Source: an uncultured Eubacteriales bacterium (GTDB lineage: Bacteria > Bacillota > Clostridia > Oscillospirales > Oscillospiraceae). Taken from it: 62,646 nucleotides of DNA. The stretch lies in assembly GCA_900545515.1 (NCBI GenBank), contig UQZA01000014.1, positions 1 to 62,646 of the forward strand, in the 5' to 3' direction. This document shows, one piece after another, positions 36,388-44,304 of the stretch. Position 1 is the stretch's first letter; each line of letters opens with the position of its first letter. Position numbers and translations under genes: made by a program. The notes below the pieces were generated by a model. The model did not search any database, was not told where the DNA came from, and saw only the letters and a program-made list of their open reading frames with translations.

Positions 36388-38225
36388 TAGGCCTCGCCTC
36401 CTTCCGTCAGCAGCCGGCGGTCGTCGCTGCTCATTTGAATGTCATAAATATCTTTGTAAGTGCCGGGACGGGAGATGAGCTCCCGGTGGGAACCCAAGTC
36501 TGCCACACGGCCCCCATCCAGGACCAGAATCCGGTCCGCCTGCATCAGGGTGGTGATCCGGTGGGAGATGAGGATCACCGTGGACTTGTCCAGGCTTTCC
36601 CGCAAGGCGGCGCGGATTTTGGCGTCGGTCTGCGCATCTACGGCGGACAGGGAGTCGTCAAAGACCATGATGGGGGCCTGCTGCACCAGCATCCGGGCAA
36701 TGGCCACCCGCTGCTTTTGGCCGCCGGAGAGGGTTACGCCCCGTTCGCCCACCACGGTTTCGTAGCCGTCGGGGAACTCCGTAATGGCTTCATCCACACA
36801 GGCAATTGCGGCGGCCCGGCGAAGCTCCTCCTCCGTCGCTTGGGGCTTGGTGGCGGAAATGTTCTCCCGGATGGTCTGAGAGAAGAGGAAAGGCTCCTGG
36901 AGCACCAAGCCGATCTGACGGCGGAGGCTCTCCCGTTTCATTTTACGGATGTCCACGCCGCCGATGGTGATGGTCCCCTGTCCCTCCGGCAGGTCATAGA
37001 GCCGGTCCAGGAGATGGACCAGGGTGCTCTTACCGGAGCCGGTGCCGCCCAAAATGGCGAAGGTGCTGCCTGCAGGGATGGTGAAGGATACGTCCCGCAG
37101 CACCGGCTGCCCCTCATAGCCGAAGCTCACATGGTCGAATTCAATGTCGCCGGTGGTGGCCTCCTGAGCTTCCGGGACGTCCTGCTCCTCCTGGGCCTGG
37201 AGAATGTAGCCCACCCGGTCCAGGGAGACCCCAGCCTTGCTCATATCCGACAGCACACGGCCCAGGGAACGTACCGGCCAGGCCAGGGCCTCGTTGTATG
37301 TAATGAAGGCCAAAAAAGCGCCCAAGGTCATGTTGCCATGGACAGTTTCCACTGTGCCCACCAGGATGATCACCATGACCTGCAGGCAGGTCAGGAGGGT
37401 GCCGGAGGCCCAGTAAATGGACAGAAGCTTGCCCAGGCGGATCCACAGCTGGGAGAACCGCTGATTGCGCCGGTTAAACCGATCCACCTCGTACCGCTCC
37501 CGGCCAAAGGCCCGGACCACCCGGACGCCGGTTAGATTCTCCTGGGCGCAGGTGGTGAGTTCTCCCTCGGCCTCATCGGCCACCTGGAACCGAGAGGAGA
37601 TCTTCTTGTAAAACACCCCGGAGGACAGGCCCACAATGGGAATGAACAGCACTGCCACCAGGGACAGCTTGACGTTCATAGAGAACATAATGGAGAGATA
37701 TAGAATGATGAGAAATACGGTGCGCACCACCTCCACCAGCTGGTTGCACACAAAATTGCGGATTACGTCCACGTCGGAGGTGCACCGCTGGATGATCTCG
37801 CCAGTGGAGTGAGCGGTGTGCCAGGCGTAGCTCAGGTGCTGAATGTGCCGGTACAGGTCGTCCCGGATCCCCTTGACAAACCGCTCGGAGCCCTTGGAAA
37901 GATGAATCCTCTGGCCGTAGCTGCAAAGTCCCCGCAGGAGGGCCACGACAATGACCGCCCCTGCCGCCATCCAGAGGGCCCGGATGGGGTCGCTCTGCAG
38001 AATATCCAGTGACAGAACACCTTGGAGCGCCTTGGGCAGCGCGGCAGGCTCCGTCCCCAGAATGGAGTCTACGGTGATTTTGATGATCTGGGGCGTCACG
38101 GCGTTGAGCACCATGCTGAGGCATGCGCAGACCAGGGCAACGGAAAAGAGGCCCAGGCAGCGGCGCAGGTAGCGGAGAATCAGGTCGGTTTTCTCCCGCC
38201 GCGACAGTTTAAACGATGTTTCCAT
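36387..38225 (-). CDS. Heterodimeric ABC exporter, BmrC-like subunit with degenerate Walker B
   Basis: 612 residues. A transmembrane domain (about 30–335) precedes a nucleotide-binding domain with Walker A GGTGSGKST, an intact signature LSGGQKQR and a Walker B in which the catalytic Glu is Asp (IMVFDDSLSAVD). This is the non-catalytic half of a BmrCD-type pair. The start is preceded by AAAGGAGGGAATG on the minus strand. Expression appears to be governed by the promoter, leader ORF and terminator at 38261–38490. Confidence 0.92.
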   Translation of the reverse strand: METSFKLSRREKTDLILRYLRRCLGLFSVALVCACLSMVLNAVTPQIIKITVDSILGTEPAALPKALQGVLSLDILQSDPIRALWMAAGAVIVVALLRGLCSYGQRIHLSKGSERFVKGIRDDLYRHIQHLSYAWHTAHSTGEIIQRCTSDVDVIRNFVCNQLVEVVRTVFLIILYLSIMFSMNVKLSLVAVLFIPIVGLSSGVFYKKISSRFQVADEAEGELTTCAQENLTGVRVVRAFGRERYEVDRFNRRNQRFSQLWIRLGKLLSIYWASGTLLTCLQVMVIILVGTVETVHGNMTLGAFLAFITYNEALAWPVRSLGRVLSDMSKAGVSLDRVGYILQAQEEQDVPEAQEATTGDIEFDHVSFGYEGQPVLRDVSFTIPAGSTFAILGGTGSGKSTLVHLLDRLYDLPEGQGTITIGGVDIRKMKRESLRRQIGLVLQEPFLFSQTIRENISATKPQATEEELRRAAAIACVDEAITEFPDGYETVVGERGVTLSGGQKQRVAIARMLVQQAPIMVFDDSLSAVDAQTDAKIRAALRESLDKSTVILISHRITTLMQADRILVLDGGRVADLGSHRELISRPGTYKDIYDIQMSSDDRRLLTEGGEA

Positions 38226-38260
38226 ATGGGTTCATTCCCTCCTTTGAAGTGATAAAAGAC

Positions 38261-38291
38261 AAAAAAGCGCTCCTCCGGCCGGAGGAGCGCT
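38261..38291 (-). terminator. Attenuator terminator upstream of the ABC exporter
   Basis: A 26-base perfect palindrome at 38266–38291 (arms AGCGCTCCTCCGG / CCGGAGGAGCGCT) followed on the minus strand by six T. It lies between the leader ORF and the first exporter gene, so read-through must be regulated. Confidence 0.92.
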
Positions 38292-38311
38292 GCTTTTCTC
38301 ATCCAGTGGGC

Positions 38312-38410
38312 CTAACCCACCATGCAGGCGCGCAAAAAACCCCCTGGTGCCGGACATACAGTCCCCCCAAAGCCGAAAGTCAAAACAACAACGTTACCAA
38401 TCCGGGTCAT
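38312..38410 (-). CDS. 32-residue leader peptide of the ABC exporter (BmrB-like role)
   Basis: A short ORF from ATG 38410 to a TAG at 38312–38314, with a strong ribosome site (GAGAGGAGG, 8 bases before the ATG) and a consensus promoter. The peptide is hydrophobic and glycine-rich (GNVVVLTFGFGGT, then CPAPGGFLRACMVG). The sequence over its ribosome site (38412–38420) is a perfect 9-base complement of its own 3' part (38327–38335), so ribosome position can change RNA folding ahead of the terminator. This is the arrangement described for bmrB in Bacillus subtilis, where ribosome stalling by translation inhibitors prevents termination. No sequence relation to BmrB is claimed. Confidence 0.8.
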   Translation of the reverse strand: MTRIGNVVVLTFGFGGTVCPAPGGFLRACMVG

Positions 38411-38461
38411 ATTGCGCGCCTCCTCTCATGTGATGTTTGCTCTCATGTAAGCAACGTCCTT

Positions 38462-38490
38462 AGTATATGCGCTGTGGGAAATCTTGTCAA
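38462..38490 (-). promoter_or_regulatory. Sigma-A promoter of the leader/ABC exporter operon
   Basis: On the minus strand TTGACA (38485–38490), a 17-base spacer and TATACT (38462–38467), about 45 bases before the leader ORF. Confidence 0.85.
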
Positions 38491-38799
38491 GAGCTTTTTT
38501 CCTTTTTCCAGGAAAAACCCTGGTTTCCCGTTGCCCTTTGAGGCGTAGGTGCGTCCGGGAGGCCGCCTCTTACCGCCCTGGGGGCAGACGGGAGCTACGG
38601 TCCACCCCCTGCGGGCCTGTAGCAGGCTTGCGGGGAGTCGTCCTAACCGGCACAGGGGCCCGCAGCTGGGTGGGTCCCAAATTCTTTTTTTTGATTTTTT
38701 GAAATCAAGCAAAGAAAACCTGGTGGACCGAATGAAGGGCAACAGGGACAATGGGCAATTTGCACAAAGACAGAGAGGCTATTTTATTTATTCTGTCAG
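38491..38799. other. Gene-free stretch left of the first duplicated unit
   Basis: No credible gene. It contains a CCAGGAAAAACCCTGG-type hairpin near 38507, a segment (about 38518–38565) similar to 40738–40780, and from about 38616 the last codons and decayed terminator of the Spo0A-C-like gene that survives more fully at 40978–41329. Confidence 0.6.
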
Positions 38800-38827
38800 T
38801 TGAAAAATGTGGAATATTTTGTATAAT
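38800..38827 (+). promoter_or_regulatory. Promoter of lipoprotein gene, unit 1
   Basis: TTGAAA (38800–38805), a 16-base spacer and TATAAT (38822–38827). The counterpart in unit 2 is conserved despite surrounding divergence. Confidence 0.75.
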
Positions 38828-38931
38828 GTGATTGATAGCTGGAGTTTGATTGGGCATCTTGCTCAGACAAAAGATGCTATGAAGTGGCACTTTTACACAA
38901 TAGGGAAAAACAATTTTGAGGGGGATTTTGT

Positions 38932-40119
38932 ATGAAATTATGGAAAAAGAAGCAAGCGGCTGCTTTGAGCTTGGCCGTGCTGATGGCGCTCCCAGGCTGC
39001 CAAACCCCAGATCCTGGGACCAGCGGCTCGGGGACCTCGGACCCTTCCGCCCAGCAGGTGGAAGCAGCAGCCACGGACCCCACCCATATCTATGAGGAGG
39101 TGGGGGAGAGCTTCCTCATAGATGCGGAGATTTCCGGCCCCCCGGAGGGAGTGGTTCCCAAGGTCTATCGGGGGCATTATAAGAGCTTCTCCAAGGAGGA
39201 GGTTGATGCATTCCTGGAACAGGTGGGGGACAGTGTGTCCGAGATTCGAAGCGATGGAATCGAGGGCAAAGATTATTGCTATTCTGGAGCCTGCACCAGT
39301 GGCGGGAGCTTCTCCACTTGTGCCAACGCAGACGGTACTACTACGACATCTGATTTTAGTTATAATAGAATAAAAAATAAAATTGATGAATACCCGATAT
39401 ATATAGATCAAGACGACTATAACGATAGCAAGGAAATAAGACTCGCATATTTGTTTGAAGAGCCAACAGATATGGCATGCGGTACTGCGGCGGAGGCCGA
39501 GGAAGCCATCCGGATGGCGTTGTCTGCTTTGGGGCTTTCTGACATAGTATTGAACCGCACCCTATACATCAGTCATGACCGGATGGTGCAGGCGGACGAA
39601 TTGATGCAAACCGAGGAATGGAGTGGCTCTGTCAAGGGGGGAGAGATTTCCCAGTTTCAGGGAAATGACTGGTCAGAAGCAGATGACTGCTATATGTTTG
39701 AATTCTTTTGCGGTATAGATGGAATACCATTGTCTTATCAATCTTGGAAACGAGAGACAACTACATATTGCGGCAATTATATTACAGCTTGGTACGATAC
39801 GGACGGATTATTGTCTGTTGGAGTGTATTATCCGTGGGTGGCGGATGAGGTGGCGGAGGAGCCGGATCAGGTGATTTCCGCAGAAGAGGCTTTGCAAGTG
39901 GTCCAAAACAAAATTGGCAATGTGATTACCGGCCAGAATCAGGAGCTTCAGAGCTTGACCCTGCGGTATCTCTACCGGCAGGATGGAGACGCCTGGCTCC
40001 TGATCCCGGTCTGGGAGGCGGTGATTCACCAAGCTTCCAAGGATCCGGACAGCTGGGTGCCGGAGAGCTGTACCTATGTGACGGTGGACGCCATTACCGG
40101 GAAAGAGATTGTGTCCTGA
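38932..40119 (+). CDS. Secreted lipoprotein of unknown function, copy 1
   Basis: 395 residues. Lipobox ALPGC (Cys 23), a Gly/Ser/Thr linker, then a mixed alpha/beta region. The C-terminal 90 residues resemble a PepSY-like fold (SAEEALQVVQNKIGNVI..., then YVTVDAITGKEIVS). The product differs from copy 2 by a single residue (position 9, A versus V). Two internal stretches (about 39355–39470 and 39690–39830) are much more AT-rich than the rest, giving a mosaic look. The GGAGG-like GAGGGGG lies 8 bases before ATG. It is likely co-transcribed with the small secreted protein 87 bases downstream. The family may be one of the Clostridial DUF lipoproteins (DUF6034-like), which I cannot verify. Confidence 0.75.
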   Translation: MKLWKKKQAAALSLAVLMALPGCQTPDPGTSGSGTSDPSAQQVEAAATDPTHIYEEVGESFLIDAEISGPPEGVVPKVYRGHYKSFSKEEVDAFLEQVGDSVSEIRSDGIEGKDYCYSGACTSGGSFSTCANADGTTTTSDFSYNRIKNKIDEYPIYIDQDDYNDSKEIRLAYLFEEPTDMACGTAAEAEEAIRMALSALGLSDIVLNRTLYISHDRMVQADELMQTEEWSGSVKGGEISQFQGNDWSEADDCYMFEFFCGIDGIPLSYQSWKRETTTYCGNYITAWYDTDGLLSVGVYYPWVADEVAEEPDQVISAEEALQVVQNKIGNVITGQNQELQSLTLRYLYRQDGDAWLLIPVWEAVIHQASKDPDSWVPESCTYVTVDAITGKEIVS

Positions 40120-40206
40120 TTTTGGAATGTAATATCCCGGGGCTGGGTCTGGGGATTACAAATAGCAGCATTTCAAATTTCTGACGACGTAAAGGAGGAA
40201 CATCTG

Positions 40207-40632
40207 ATGAAACAACTGAAGCATCGCGTTCTATCTATGTTGGTATTGGCTGCCATTTTGGTTCCCATGGTAACACTGGGGGTTTTCGCTGGATCGCGGC
40301 AGCAACCTTTTAACTTCACCTGGAGCGGCGCAACAGCCTCCAAGTTTTCACGGGGTAATAAGACTGATGTGGGTGATAGCTCTGCGTATTACGCTCAGGC
40401 CAACATCACTGGTGGCGAATTTGGCGGGGGGACCGTATCCATGTGGGTGGAGCGTCCTGACGGCACAGACGTGACTGCAGACTACTATGGGATTGGTTCC
40501 TTGGGTACCCGGTATTTCTATTACTTCGATGACGCTTTTAGAAGTACTGAAGTGGGTGAAGAAGTCCCATTAGACCTCAGTGCCCACTCCAACGGTATGG
40601 TTCAGGGCTTTGGGGGATACTGGTGGCCCTAA
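40207..40632 (+). CDS. Small secreted protein, copy 1
   Basis: 141 residues with a clear signal peptide (cut near residue 28, VFA|G), leaving about 113 residues. The mature chain is aromatic- and glycine-rich, lacks Cys, and ends GYWWP. Its size, beta-rich pattern (VSMWVERPDGTD, then RYFYYFDDAF) and terminal Gly-Tyr-Trp recall DUF2712 and lactococcin-972-type secreted proteins, but the similarity is weak and unproven. An AAAGGAGG ribosome site lies 8 bases before the ATG. Copy 2 differs at three residues near 117–122. Confidence 0.75.
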   Translation: MKQLKHRVLSMLVLAAILVPMVTLGVFAGSRQQPFNFTWSGATASKFSRGNKTDVGDSSAYYAQANITGGEFGGGTVSMWVERPDGTDVTADYYGIGSLGTRYFYYFDDAFRSTEVGEEVPLDLSAHSNGMVQGFGGYWWP

Positions 40633-40977
40633 CCTCCAGAGCGACCCATAAGTAGGGAAAGGCAGCAGCTCCCGGCCCCCAGCAGCCGGGAGCTGCTGCT
40701 AGAACTTATTTTCCTTGTTCCAAGAAAAACCCTAGTTTTCCGTTGCCCCTTGCGGCGTAGGGTGTGTCCGGGAGGCCGCACGAGGTATTTCCTAGGCGGA
40801 CATCGAGGAAAGTCTTCAGACGGCTTCTGCCAGGAACCTCGTCGTTGCTACTTTTTAGGTCGATTTTTTCCTAAAATAATACAAATTGACAGAATGTGCG
40901 CTAATATAGATTTTGCCCCTCCTTGTTTGCTCAAGATAATGGGAGACAAAATCTATTGGGGCAGAGGAGTCAATTTT
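40633..40977. other. Gene-free stretch between unit 1 and the Spo0A-C-like pseudogene
   Basis: No credible gene. It holds the hairpin above, a segment similar to 38518–38565, and an imperfect dyad around the pseudogene start (ATAGATTTTGCCCC near 40907 and AAAATCTATTGGGGC near 40949). Confidence 0.55.
40662..40702 (+). terminator. Hairpin after small secreted protein, copy 1
   Basis: GCAGCAGCTCCCGGC pairs with GCCGGGAGCTGCTGC; no strong T-run follows. In copy 2 the second arm has two substitutions that remain pairable as G-U or shorten the stem slightly. Confidence 0.6.
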
Positions 40978-41329
40978 ATGATGCAGAATTGGAAACGCGA
41001 ATTGGAGGAGCTGCTGTATCATCTGGGGATTTACCTGAGCCAGGATGGGTATCCCGTGATTTGTGCGGCAGCAGACCTGGTGCTCCAAGGAGCCGGAGCG
41101 GCTGCGGCGGCTGATGACGGGAGTTTACCTGGAGGTGGCCAAGCGCTGCGGTTGCACAGCGGCCAGCGTGGAACGCAGCCTCCGCACCACAGTCGCTACT
41201 GCCTGGGAAGCCAACCCGACCCTCTTCCAGAAAATGGCCATGAGAGAAATTACCCAGCCACCCACGGCAGGAGATTTCCTCTGCATGGTGCGGCATTACC
41301 TGCAGCAGGTTTGCGGGGAATTGTCCTAA
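40978..41329 (+). pseudogene. Frameshifted Spo0A C-terminal-domain-like regulator
   Basis: The first 37 codons (frame of 40978: ELEELLYHLGIYLSQDGYPV) and the last 80 codons (other frame: YLEVAKRCGCTAASVERSLR, then TTVATAWEANP) together match the Spo0A effector domain, which has no receiver here. A single-base shift near 41086–41092 (CAAGGAGCC, one G too many) joins them. Conserved S/A-x-VERxxR recognition-helix residues are present. A ribosome site (AGAGGAG) precedes ATG 40978 and a strong terminator follows. Either a recent pseudogene or a sequencing or phase-variation slip. Only the last 10 or so codons survive in front of unit 1. Confidence 0.75.
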
Positions 41330-41337
41330 CCGGCACA

Positions 41338-41375
41338 GGGGCCCGCAGCCGTGCGGGCCCCAAATTCTTTTTTTT
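41338..41375 (+). terminator. Terminator of the Spo0A-C-like gene
   Basis: GGGGCCCGCA (41338–41347) pairs with TGCGGGCCCC (41352–41361), then AAATTC and eight T. The homologous site in unit 1 (about 38655–38692) has lost several pairs. Confidence 0.85.
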
Positions 41376-41483
41376 AGATTTTTTGAAATCAAGCAAAGAA
41401 AACCCGGTGGACCGAATGAAGGGCAACAGGGACAATGTGCAATTTGCACAAAGACAGAGAGGCTGTTTTATTTGTTCTGTCAA

Positions 41484-41511
41484 TTGAAAAATATGGAATA
41501 TTCTGTATAAT
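41484..41511 (+). promoter_or_regulatory. Promoter of lipoprotein gene, unit 2
   Basis: TTGAAA (41484–41489), a 16-base spacer and TATAAT (41506–41511). Confidence 0.75.
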
Positions 41512-41615
41512 GAGATTGATAGCTGGAGTTTGATTGGGAATCTTGCTCAGACAAAAGATGCAATAAAGTGGCACTTTTACACCATAGAGAAAAACAATTT
41601 TGAGGGGGATTTTGT

Positions 41616-42803
41616 ATGAAATTATGGAAAAAGAAACAGGTGGCTGCTTTGAGCTTGGCCGTGCTGATGGCGCTCCCAGGCTGCCAAACCCCAGATCCTG
41701 GGACCAGCGGCTCGGGGACCTCGGACCCTTCCGCCCAGCAGGTGGAAGCAGCAGCCACGGACCCCACCCATATCTATGAGGAGGTGGGGGAGAGCTTCCT
41801 CATAGATGCGGAGATTTCCGGCCCCCCGGAGGGAGTGGTTCCCAAGGTCTATCGGGGGCATTATAAGAGCTTCTCCAAGGAGGAGGTTGATGCATTCCTG
41901 GAACAGGTGGGGGACAGTGTGTCCGAGATTCGAAGCGATGGAATCGAGGGCAAAGATTATTGCTATTCTGGAGCCTGCACCAGTGGCGGGAGCTTCTCCA
42001 CTTGTGCCAACGCAGACGGTACTACTACGACATCTGATTTTAGTTATAATAGAATAAAAAATAAAATTGATGAATACCCGATATATATAGATCAAGACGA
42101 CTATAACGATAGCAAGGAAATAAGACTCGCATATTTGTTTGAAGAGCCAACAGATATGGCATGCGGTACTGCGGCGGAGGCCGAGGAAGCCATCCGGATG
42201 GCGTTGTCTGCTTTGGGGCTTTCTGACATAGTATTGAACCGCACCCTATACATCAGTCATGACCGGATGGTGCAGGCGGACGAATTGATGCAAACCGAGG
42301 AATGGAGTGGCTCTGTCAAGGGGGGAGAGATTTCCCAGTTTCAGGGAAATGACTGGTCAGAAGCAGATGACTGCTATATGTTTGAATTCTTTTGCGGTAT
42401 AGATGGAATACCATTGTCTTATCAATCTTGGAAACGAGAGACAACTACATATTGCGGCAATTATATTACAGCTTGGTACGATACGGACGGATTATTGTCT
42501 GTTGGAGTGTATTATCCGTGGGTGGCGGATGAGGTGGCGGAGGAGCCGGATCAGGTGATTTCCGCAGAAGAGGCTTTGCAAGTGGTCCAAAACAAAATTG
42601 GCAATGTGATTACCGGCCAGAATCAGGAGCTTCAGAGCTTGACCCTGCGGTATCTCTACCGGCAGGATGGAGACGCCTGGCTCCTGATCCCGGTCTGGGA
42701 GGCGGTGATTCACCAAGCTTCCAAGGATCCGGACAGCTGGGTGCCGGAGAGCTGTACCTATGTGACGGTGGACGCCATTACCGGGAAAGAGATTGTGTCC
42801 TGA
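41616..42803 (+). CDS. Secreted lipoprotein of unknown function, copy 2
   Basis: 395 residues, lipobox ALPGC (Cys 23). Identical to copy 1 except residue 9 (Val for Ala); no nucleotide difference was noticed after codon 10 to the end. Same mosaic of GC-rich and AT-rich blocks. Followed 87 bases later by its small secreted partner. Identity this high beside 6% divergence upstream points to gene conversion or very strong constraint. Confidence 0.75.
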   Translation: MKLWKKKQVAALSLAVLMALPGCQTPDPGTSGSGTSDPSAQQVEAAATDPTHIYEEVGESFLIDAEISGPPEGVVPKVYRGHYKSFSKEEVDAFLEQVGDSVSEIRSDGIEGKDYCYSGACTSGGSFSTCANADGTTTTSDFSYNRIKNKIDEYPIYIDQDDYNDSKEIRLAYLFEEPTDMACGTAAEAEEAIRMALSALGLSDIVLNRTLYISHDRMVQADELMQTEEWSGSVKGGEISQFQGNDWSEADDCYMFEFFCGIDGIPLSYQSWKRETTTYCGNYITAWYDTDGLLSVGVYYPWVADEVAEEPDQVISAEEALQVVQNKIGNVITGQNQELQSLTLRYLYRQDGDAWLLIPVWEAVIHQASKDPDSWVPESCTYVTVDAITGKEIVS

Positions 42804-42890
42804 TTTTGGAATGTAATATCCCGGGGCTGGGTCTGGGGATTACAAATAGCAGCATTTCAAATTTCTGACGACGTAAAGGAGGAACATCTG

Positions 42891-43316
42891 ATGAAACAAC
42901 TGAAGCATCGCGTTCTATCTATGTTGGTATTGGCTGCCATTTTGGTTCCCATGGTAACACTGGGGGTTTTCGCTGGATCGCGGCAGCAACCTTTTAACTT
43001 CACCTGGAGCGGCGCAACAGCCTCCAAGTTTTCACGGGGTAATAAGACTGATGTGGGTGATAGCTCTGCGTATTACGCTCAGGCCAACATCACTGGTGGC
43101 GAATTTGGCGGGGGGACCGTATCCATGTGGGTGGAGCGTCCTGACGGCACAGACGTGACTGCAGACTACTATGGGATTGGTTCCTTGGGTACCCGGTATT
43201 TCTATTACTTCGATGACGCTTTTAGAAGTAGTGAAGTGGGTAAAAAAGTCCCATTGGATCTCAGTGCCCACTCCAACGGTATGGTTCAGGGCTTTGGTGG
43301 GTACTGGTGGCCCTAA
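42891..43316 (+). CDS. Small secreted protein, copy 2
   Basis: 141 residues with the same signal peptide as copy 1. Changes cluster at the 3' end (SSEVGKKV for STEVGEEV and some silent sites), which marks the right edge of the identical tract. The ABC exporter genes begin 182 bases downstream, so export or self-protection by that system is a plausible but unproven link. Confidence 0.75.
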   Translation: MKQLKHRVLSMLVLAAILVPMVTLGVFAGSRQQPFNFTWSGATASKFSRGNKTDVGDSSAYYAQANITGGEFGGGTVSMWVERPDGTDVTADYYGIGSLGTRYFYYFDDAFRSSEVGKKVPLDLSAHSNGMVQGFGGYWWP

Positions 43317-43497
43317 CCTCCAGATCGACCCATAAGTAGGGAAAGGCAGCAGCTCCCGGCCCCCAGCAGCCGGGGGCTGTTGCTAGAATGTGTTTTGAAG
43401 CAATTTTGTGTAGCCCCGCATCAACCTGTAGGGCTGACAGAAAGGTGGAAATTTCTATGGTTTTCTTCTATCAGGCAGCGTCTGCCAGGAGGCCGGC

Positions 43498-44304
43498 GTG
43501 AGGGCCCTGGGGCGGGCTCTGGGGGTGGACCTGCGCCGCAGCCTGCTCTCCGGGGCGTTTTTCCTTACGGTTGCCCTGATGCTGGCCTGGATGTGCTTCA
43601 ACAGCGCCCATTATCTGTTTAATCCGGCTATGTGGAGCCAAATTAGCGCCCCCAAAATGCTGTTTAACGCCACTTGCACCTCCCTGGGTCTGGCGCCTCT
43701 CCTCTTTGCCATCGCCACGGTGCCCTACGCCTGGAGCTTCCTCCAGGACAGGGAGAGCGGCTTTGAGAATCAGGCGGTGGAACGGGTGGGCTTCTGGGCC
43801 TATGGCTTTGCCAAGGTCCTGTCTGTGGCCCTGTCGGCCTTCTTGGCGGCGGCGGTGTCCATTGGCCTGTTCGTGGGGGCGCTTTTCCTGCTGGGTCTGC
43901 CGGAAACTCAGCCCGCCCTGGAAGGGGGAGAGGGTTACCTGGGCTTTGCAGCCTCCGGCCATACGGTGGGGTACTACCTGGCGCGGATTACGATCACGGG
44001 CCTCAGCTGCAGCTTGGCCTCGGTCTTTGGCCTTATGATGACGGCCATCATCCGGAATGTCTTTGTGGGGCTGCTGGCGCCTCTGGTGGGATACTATTTG
44101 TACTCGGTCCTGCACGCGGTTGTGAGCCTTGCGACCCACTCCCTTTGGATTACCCAGGCATTCCGGTTGAGTGGAATTCTGTTCTATCAGGCCTTTGAGG
44201 ACCCCGGGTTTAGCTTTCTCTGGTCTTCCGTGGTGATGCTGACCATGACGGCTCTGTGTGCCAAGGGCTTTCTGGGACGGTTGAGAAAGGAGCAGGGTCT
44301 ATGA
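43498..44304 (+). CDS. ABC-2 type permease, first subunit
   Basis: 268 residues, about six membrane helices, from a GTG at 43498 with AGGAGG 5 bases upstream. Lacks an ATPase domain. The WSFLQDRESGFENQAVERVG loop resembles the gating region of ABC-2 exporters. A 14-codon ORF (ATG 43457) ends exactly at the start, overlapping it by GTGA, and may couple translation. It overlaps the next permease by four bases. Confidence 0.8.
   Translation: MRALGRALGVDLRRSLLSGAFFLTVALMLAWMCFNSAHYLFNPAMWSQISAPKMLFNATCTSLGLAPLLFAIATVPYAWSFLQDRESGFENQAVERVGFWAYGFAKVLSVALSAFLAAAVSIGLFVGALFLLGLPETQPALEGGEGYLGFAASGHTVGYYLARITITGLSCSLASVFGLMMTAIIRNVFVGLLAPLVGYYLYSVLHAVVSLATHSLWITQAFRLSGILFYQAFEDPGFSFLWSSVVMLTMTALCAKGFLGRLRKEQGL

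Larger units (their letters stand above)
38616..40704 (+). repeat. Tandem duplication, unit 1
   Basis: Matches 41299–43388 at a constant offset of 2684 bases (2683 left of a one-base indel near 38692). It contains a promoter, lipoprotein gene, small secreted-protein gene and a hairpin. About 1.57 kb in the middle (roughly 38970–40545) appears identical, while the 290 bases upstream differ at roughly 6% of positions. Confidence 0.95.
41299..43388 (+). repeat. Tandem duplication, unit 2
   Basis: Second copy of the unit at 38616–40704. Left of it, the upstream regulator gene is still nearly complete, which suggests that this side preserves the older arrangement. Confidence 0.95.

Noticed and set aside
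36378..37535. 385-residue plus-strand frame
   Set aside because: Antisense to the ABC exporter subunit with intact Walker motifs.
40880..40960. Spo0A boxes near the pseudogene start
   Set aside because: TTGACAGAA and GACAAAAT fragments only loosely match the 0A-box; chance cannot be excluded.
38616..43388. Insertion sequence or transposon as the cause of the duplication
   Set aside because: No transposase, terminal inverted repeats or target-site duplication were seen; unequal recombination explains it better.
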